In this document: positions 59,300 through 64,000 of the stretch, piece after piece | Layout of the letters: every line of letters begins with the position of its first letter | How positions within the stretch are numbered: position 1 is the first letter of the stretch | DNA from: Zoroaster sp. YZ-2022 | Lineage: Eukaryota > Echinodermata > Asteroidea > Forcipulatida > Zoroasteridae | Assembly: GCA_029582265.1 (NCBI GenBank) | Contig: CM055817.1 | Span: 29,378,303-29,442,302, forward strand | DNA length: 64,000 nucleotides | Direction of reading: 5' to 3' | Translations under genes and position numbers: made by a program | The notes under the pieces: generated by a model | The model's database searches: none | The model's input: only the letters and a program-made list of their open reading frames with translations | Told to the model about the DNA's origin: nothing

Positions 59300-60980
59300 G
59301 TTTCAACAGTTGGGTGCATGCAGACCTGCGAAGAAAACCTACAAAAGCGAGTTTTTCACTATTTTCTGAATTTTTCCTATCACCAGTGGATGTTTCATCG
59401 TTGAAAACAGACATTATTATGCACACTTAATTGGAGGTAAGTATGGGCAATGACAAATTTACGAGAATCTTTGATTTAAAAATAAGCATTTTAACCGGCT
59501 TCAGACATCTCAGATGTGTTGTAACGCGTTGGTTGATGCATACAGCATGCATATGTTGATGACAGTGCAGTCAGTAATGGGCGCCAGTGAATGGTACTAG
59601 TACTTTAAACGTTGGGACTAATTTAGCGGGTACCCGGTTTTATGTAAACAATGTATGCTTGCGTGGGTTTTTCCTCCATGAATCTTTTGAAATACTCATG
59701 TAACGTTAGTCTGTAACGTTAGGAGAGTGAAGCCTAGGCACGAGTACAATTAGTTCAATTTAAAAAAGAAATGATGCTAACGTTAGATGTGTTATCAATA
59801 GGATGTAATCAGTGTAATATCTAATGTCAGCTCTGTGTTGATTAATTTATACAAACAAATAGTCTGAACAGTGAACAACAATGTTTAAATTAAGGGCTGA
59901 AAACATTAACAACATTAGTACAGCTGGACATGTCGACCAATGTCATGCATGTATAATACATGCAGGTACTTTGTAAATTATGTATGTCACAATATTCTCC
60001 GACAAGTCAGAGTTTATTAGCAAAGGTACATTTTAAATAATTTTGGTTGACACTAATAATAGAGGTTACAACTTGACATTTCGATCAGTATGCTCTGATC
60101 GTCCTCAGGATTTACTACTCAATAGAGAATTTCACATTGTGTCACCGTAATTAGTCTTACTTAATCATGAAATTTAACGAATATCATTTATGATACTTTT
60201 CAGAATTTGTGATCACATGAAATCATGAAATGGTTTTGAATACAACAAAATAAAACATGCTTATTTTGAGTTTAATTTTCTTTTCACAGCTGATCTTCCT
60301 AGATGGAATTCCCTCAATTCTGGTGTGGCGATGGTTTGATCACTGTATGGGAACATTGCAAACAGTAGGATTAGCTGCAAAGGTAAGAGTTATGTCATAT
60401 TAGGAAACAGTCCGGCAATGGGTTAGAAATGAACAGACTTTACAGATATTTTTATTGTTTTACATGTAAGTAGCAAACTCTTTGTATGTGTAAAACTGTA
60501 CCATGAAATTTCTGTAAAGGGAAGTTACAACAATGGTAAATCTAAAAACCTAAAAATCAATCATCCTGAGAAATTATTTGGTTTTCATGTTAGAGAAAAG
60601 AGGAATCGTTGTCAAAAACGAAAAAAACATGTAACAGTTTTTGTTTATATTTTTACAAGGATGTGTTAGTACCATATACCAATGTTGTACATTCCCTTTA
60701 TTTTTATATTGCAATTTTAGATACATGGACCCCAAAATGTAAGTAAATAGGCCCTGAACTATTTGACCAATGAAAGATTTTCTAGAGATTTGATGTAACA
60801 ATGAAAAACCACAAATAATACACGAGGTAGTGCATCCCATGTGTATGTATACGTACATGTACATATGTGTAAAACAATGTTTTTTTTCTTATTTTTGACA
60901 GATCTTTATGCATGCCCTTATTCCTGGTATTGTGGTGGTGTTTAAAGAAATAAATATGTTGAAATTAAAGCTCATTTCAT
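59300..60980 (+). ncRNA. Candidate spliced transcript, possibly non-coding
   Basis: A strong donor GGAG|GTAAGT at 59437, an exon 60290-60382 (acceptor TTTTCACAG, donor AAG|GTAAGAG) and a terminal exon from 60902 (acceptor ATTTTTGACAG) with AATAAA at 60949 line up on the plus strand. The middle exon is open in phase 0 (LIFLDGIPSILVWRWFDHCM), but no start codon stands upstream. The only joined ORF is MGTLQTVGLAAK then IFMHALIPGIVVV, about 46 residues. It starts roughly 300 bp from, and diverges from, the PIN-like pseudogene. Confidence 0.35.
60074..60110 (-). ncRNA. Degenerate hammerhead-like Penelope hairpin
   Basis: On the minus strand CTGAGGA, CGATCAG / AGCATA / CTGATCG, AAATGTC. Stem II is perfect, stem III has one change (AC-GU to AU-GU), and stem I is poor. 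The flank has the module TTTCACATTGTGTCACC (60130), also seen at 55410 and 57829. Confidence 0.55.
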
Positions 60981-60989
60981 ATATACAAG

Positions 60990-61835
60990 TACATGGTTTT
61001 CTTTGAACATAGCAATTATAAAAAATGTCTTGCAATTAATATTTATTTAGTTTTGTTAGTTCTTATAGATTTTTAAAATTGATTTGGATGTTTTATAAAT
61101 TAATTGTCATGCACAGGGATCGCTGAATAAAATTTACAATATCAGTAATTACCCAATTAAAACATTTTCAAAAATAAAAAATAAAAAATAAATCAATGTT
61201 CAATTCTAACCCGATGCTTTCGCAAAAGGGACACGGCCTGCTGAATCGATGGACTTACATCAGTCTTTCCACTCGGCTTTTCAACACATCCGCAACATTA
61301 TCTATTCTAAAATATTTGTTGTGATCTGTTGTAAACGGAGAGCGTCAAGTTGGCCGTGTGCTTCCGCTCCAGCCCCCCCCCCCCTCTTTTCCCTCCCACA
61401 AATGTTCGATTATTAATTAATTCCTTACTAGTGAAAACACTCCAAGCTAAATGTACGGCAAAATTGTTGATTTGAAGTACTATTTATGTGCATGAAAAAA
61501 TCAACTCCTCAATGTCAACCAGCCCTTCACCATCAATATTCTCAACTGGCTGGTCGACATTGAGCTGGGCATTGGATAATCTGTTATTCAACATAATTTA
61601 TATTCTTGTTAACCTCCCCTCTATTCTCGCCATCCCCTCCCGCTGTTCCTGCTGATCATTAATTATTGTAGCCATTAAATTGTAAATTTCTCAGTTATTT
61701 CCCCCTCCACCCACTTCACCCCCACATCTCACCCACTTCACCCCCACATCTTCCCTCTCCAGTAACCCCCCATTTAAAACAAATTAAACCCCAACTCATC
61801 TCCCGCATTATTTGAAACCTTATTAGCCCAGTAAA
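60990..61835. other. Stretch without recognised genes
   Basis: A C run near 61373 and an inverted word pair (CAATGTCAACCAGCC at 61511, GGCTGGTCGACATTG at 61548) were the only structure noted. The pair could form a small hairpin. Confidence 0.4.
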
Positions 61836-61935
61836 CATCAACTTCATCATTACCATCATCATCACCATTACTACCATCATTGTTCTCACCAACATTGTCA
61901 TCAACCTAACCATCATCATCATCATCATCACACAC
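61836..61935. repeat. (ATC)n-rich low-complexity DNA
   Basis: ATCATCATC and ACCATC triplets. The minus strand reads methionine/valine runs that are artefacts. Confidence 0.9.
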
Positions 61936-61964
61936 ATTACTCTCTGATACCCATCCCTAAAACT

Positions 61965-62935
61965 TTAAACATCCCCATCCTCCTCATCACTTTCGTTGGG
62001 TGGTGAAATAAAACCAAGAGTTACTGCCGGCTTTTTCTTTTTGGGGGCTGGCACTATCTGGGGGAGAATAAAAAAATAAACAAAAATTATTTAGATTACA
62101 AAGAAATACATGTACATGCTTTAGATACAAAATGCTATTGAAGCATGGACGCAAACTTCCACAACTCATTTTCTATTTTTATACATCAAAATAAATAGCA
62201 TTTTTATATATTTTGGCAACGCCATCACAATGGCATTTATGAGTGTGAATAACACTTTGAGGCTTAGCCTTTACCATAGGATAATGGGTTGTGGCCATAG
62301 AGGACCTCACCTTCAGCTTGGTCCATCTGTATTTTGTGGTAAAGTCATCTATGTAACTACTCATGTAATTTATGTAAATACAAACAACTGATTTCCACAT
62401 TTTAATAGAGGTTTGCAAATTCATAAAAGCGTAATGTACACTGGGGAAAAGACATTGAAAAAAACACCTATGACTTAACTTTGTTTTGAAGTATCAAATT
62501 GTAATGTGAAACTAAATAATTGATGTCAAAATAATTTTGTGAGAGATTCTTCTATTTTTTTAAAAGGTGAAATTATTGACTTATTCTGTTTTTTTCTTTT
62601 TTTTAATTCATATTTTGTTGCAAACATTATTTAGGTTTTCTTTTTTAACGTAAATGCATTTTCCAAGGGGCCTCTTATTTACTAAATTTACCTAAATATG
62701 TATCACCCTAATTTGTGTAATTTCAGAACATTACTATTTTACTTCAGGAATTAATAATTGTTAATGTTTAAAGTTACACGCTTTCTTTTAAAAACAAGTT
62801 GTTATAAACGTGGTTAAATAATTGTACTGTACTTACCACAGATTTTGCTACTTTTCTTTTCTTGTTAGGTGGGGCAGCATCATGCAGATTTCTACAATAC
62901 TCCCTGTCCGCTTCATTCAATATCTGTGTGATCAT
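61965..62935 (-). CDS. Nuclear-type basic/acidic protein of unknown function, last two exons
   Basis: Two exons join in phase 0. The first (62935-62837, acceptor TTTAACACAG, donor GTG|GTAAGTA) encodes 33 residues, MITQILNEADREYCRNLHDA through PPNKKRKVAKSV. The second (62057-61965, acceptor TATTCTCCCCCAG) encodes IVPAPKKKKPAVTLGFISPP and an acidic tail SDEEDGDV before TAA. PNKKRKV is an almost exact SV40-type nuclear localisation signal, and a second basic patch KKKK follows, so a nuclear location is likely. The first exon starts with ATG exactly at its acceptor, so it is either an internal exon or the first coding exon behind an untranslated one. No domain was recognised. Confidence 0.6.
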
Positions 62936-62939
62936 CTGT

Positions 62940-63950
62940 GTTAAATAATAAACAGGCTTTAAAAGTAATATATAGGATTGGTAATTAAATATTATTTAGT
63001 GTTAGAAATTATTTTGTCTGTGATGCGAACATTTTAAACCAAATTTTAATAATTTCCAGTTCAAATTTAGGAATGGTTCCTAAATTCAACATTAGAATAA
63101 ATACCGAATTCTTTCAAATCTGAATGCTCTCAGACTTTACAAGTGTACAAATCATTTGTTGCAAAGTCCAAATACTGGAAGCAGATATCAACAATAACCT
63201 CTACAGGTTTCTCATCAGGCCAAAAAAAGTTGTTTTCAGTAACCCGACTGACCCAATAAAAGTTGATTCACCCAATAAACAAATGTTTCCCCATTTTTTT
63301 CTTTTTTCTAGGTTTGTATTTTTAAACAAAGTACAGTGTAGGCCTATTGTATACATAAAATAATTAATTTAAAAAACAAAACAATTGATTTCATGATCAA
63401 ATATCGCACATGGGCAATTCTCCGATATTTGTGCCCATTCATGACCCAGCTAACATTTGCCATCACTTGGAAAATAATTAGTGTATGAAATGGGAGCCAG
63501 GATCCAACAGATCCATTGGATACAAATTTAAAAAAAATCACCTGTTGGGTTACTTTAGGGAGGGAAAAGTTTGGTAACAGAATTACGACGAATGCCAAAC
63601 TGGATAAATTAATACATTTCTGATAAGTTTAGTGATTTCAAAAAGGGTTACTTATAGACTTTAGTAGGGTTAATAACTCCTATACAAAGCAAAATAAAAT
63701 TTGAAATATCAATCTTTTATTGAAAAAAATATCATTCACTCATGGTAAGAGGATTATGTCTGGACGGTAACAGAAATTTTAGAAAGTGATTGTACAGGTT
63801 TAAATATTGTGCGAAATGTAAGGCAAAAACAGTAATAAAAAACAGTATTTTATTTGAATTTCTACCTTTAGGCATTGTCTAGATAACTGTAGAAATATGT
63901 AATGTACAAAAGCATATACCATTGCATTGAAACTGAATATCGTGTCATAT
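62940..63950. other. Stretch without recognised genes
   Basis: Probably upstream intron of the gene at 61965-62935. Small frames have no support. Confidence 0.4.
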
Positions 63951-63951
63951 T

Positions 63952-64000
63952 TCGTCACAGTTTTCACGAAGTGACGAATCCGTAAAAAATCTTTTTTTTG
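63952..64000. mobile_element. Start of a second MITE copy (52770-53406 family), cut by the window end
   Basis: TTCGTCACAGTTTTCACGAA then GTGACGAATCCGTAAAAAATC matches the reverse complement of the right end of the 52770-53406 element over about 45 bases. Confidence 0.8.

Noticed and set aside
61716..61937. Met/Val-rich minus-strand frame
   Set aside because: Translation of an ATC-triplet repeat next to the 3' end of a real exon.

Overview
The window is nuclear DNA from an animal, most likely a marine invertebrate. The grounds are spliced genes with GT-AG introns and AATAAA signals, AT-rich intergenic DNA, two 500-N scaffold gaps (14501-15000, 44569-45068) and a very dense, diverse set of transposable elements. 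The mix (Tx1-like and L2/CR1-like LINEs, Penelope, BEL/Pao, Ty3/Gypsy, Kolobok-like, mariner, hAT and tRNA-SINEs) fits an echinoderm, hemichordate or lancelet, but I cannot fix the phylum. Nothing is prokaryotic: no operons, CRISPR or rRNA.

Host genes are few and split by introns. The best is a complete four-exon SLC16/monocarboxylate-transporter-like gene (+, 24845-29498, 448 codons). Others are the three leading exons of a secreted protein (-, 8429 to 6013, continuing left past a LINE), the last exon of a short-chain dehydrogenase (-, 35530-35694), a Myb/SANT-like exon (-, 54507-54723) and the last two exons of a small basic/acidic nuclear-type protein (-, 61965-62935). Weaker candidates are a two-exon gene at 43074-43947, Link-like repeats broken by frameshifts at 12795-13620, and a spliced plus-strand transcript at about 59300-60980.

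Mobile DNA, left to right: a nearly full-length but frameshifted Tx1-like LINE (1-5830); tandem repeats, a SINE and small DNA elements (6.3-19.4 kb); a Gypsy LTR and gag split by a 2.5-kb AG...CT inverted-repeat element with 6-bp target duplications (19.6-24 kb); MITEs inside and behind the transporter gene; an L2/CR1 LINE whose 3' tail is shared with the local SINE (30.2-32.4 kb); an 18-copy 79-bp minisatellite (33.1-34.5 kb); a BEL/Pao gag between 386-bp inverted arms (36.1-40.0 kb); two copies of a TTAA-flanked element with THAP-finger remnants (40.1-41.3, 48.7-49.7 kb); a TA-flanked mariner-type transposon with broken transposase (46.0-47.8 kb); a Penelope element with GIY-YIG domain and a hammerhead-like ribozyme, interrupted by a MITE whose excision would restore its frame (51.8-53.7 kb); and a 2.9-kb decayed single-exon gene for a FEN1/PIN-like protein, itself interrupted by a Penelope tail (56.2-59.0 kb).

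The most rewarding signals are five hammerhead-like hairpins of Penelope type, the LINE/SINE tail sharing, the THAP/TTAA family, two MITE families sharing an internal repeated motif, and nested insertions that allow relative dating.
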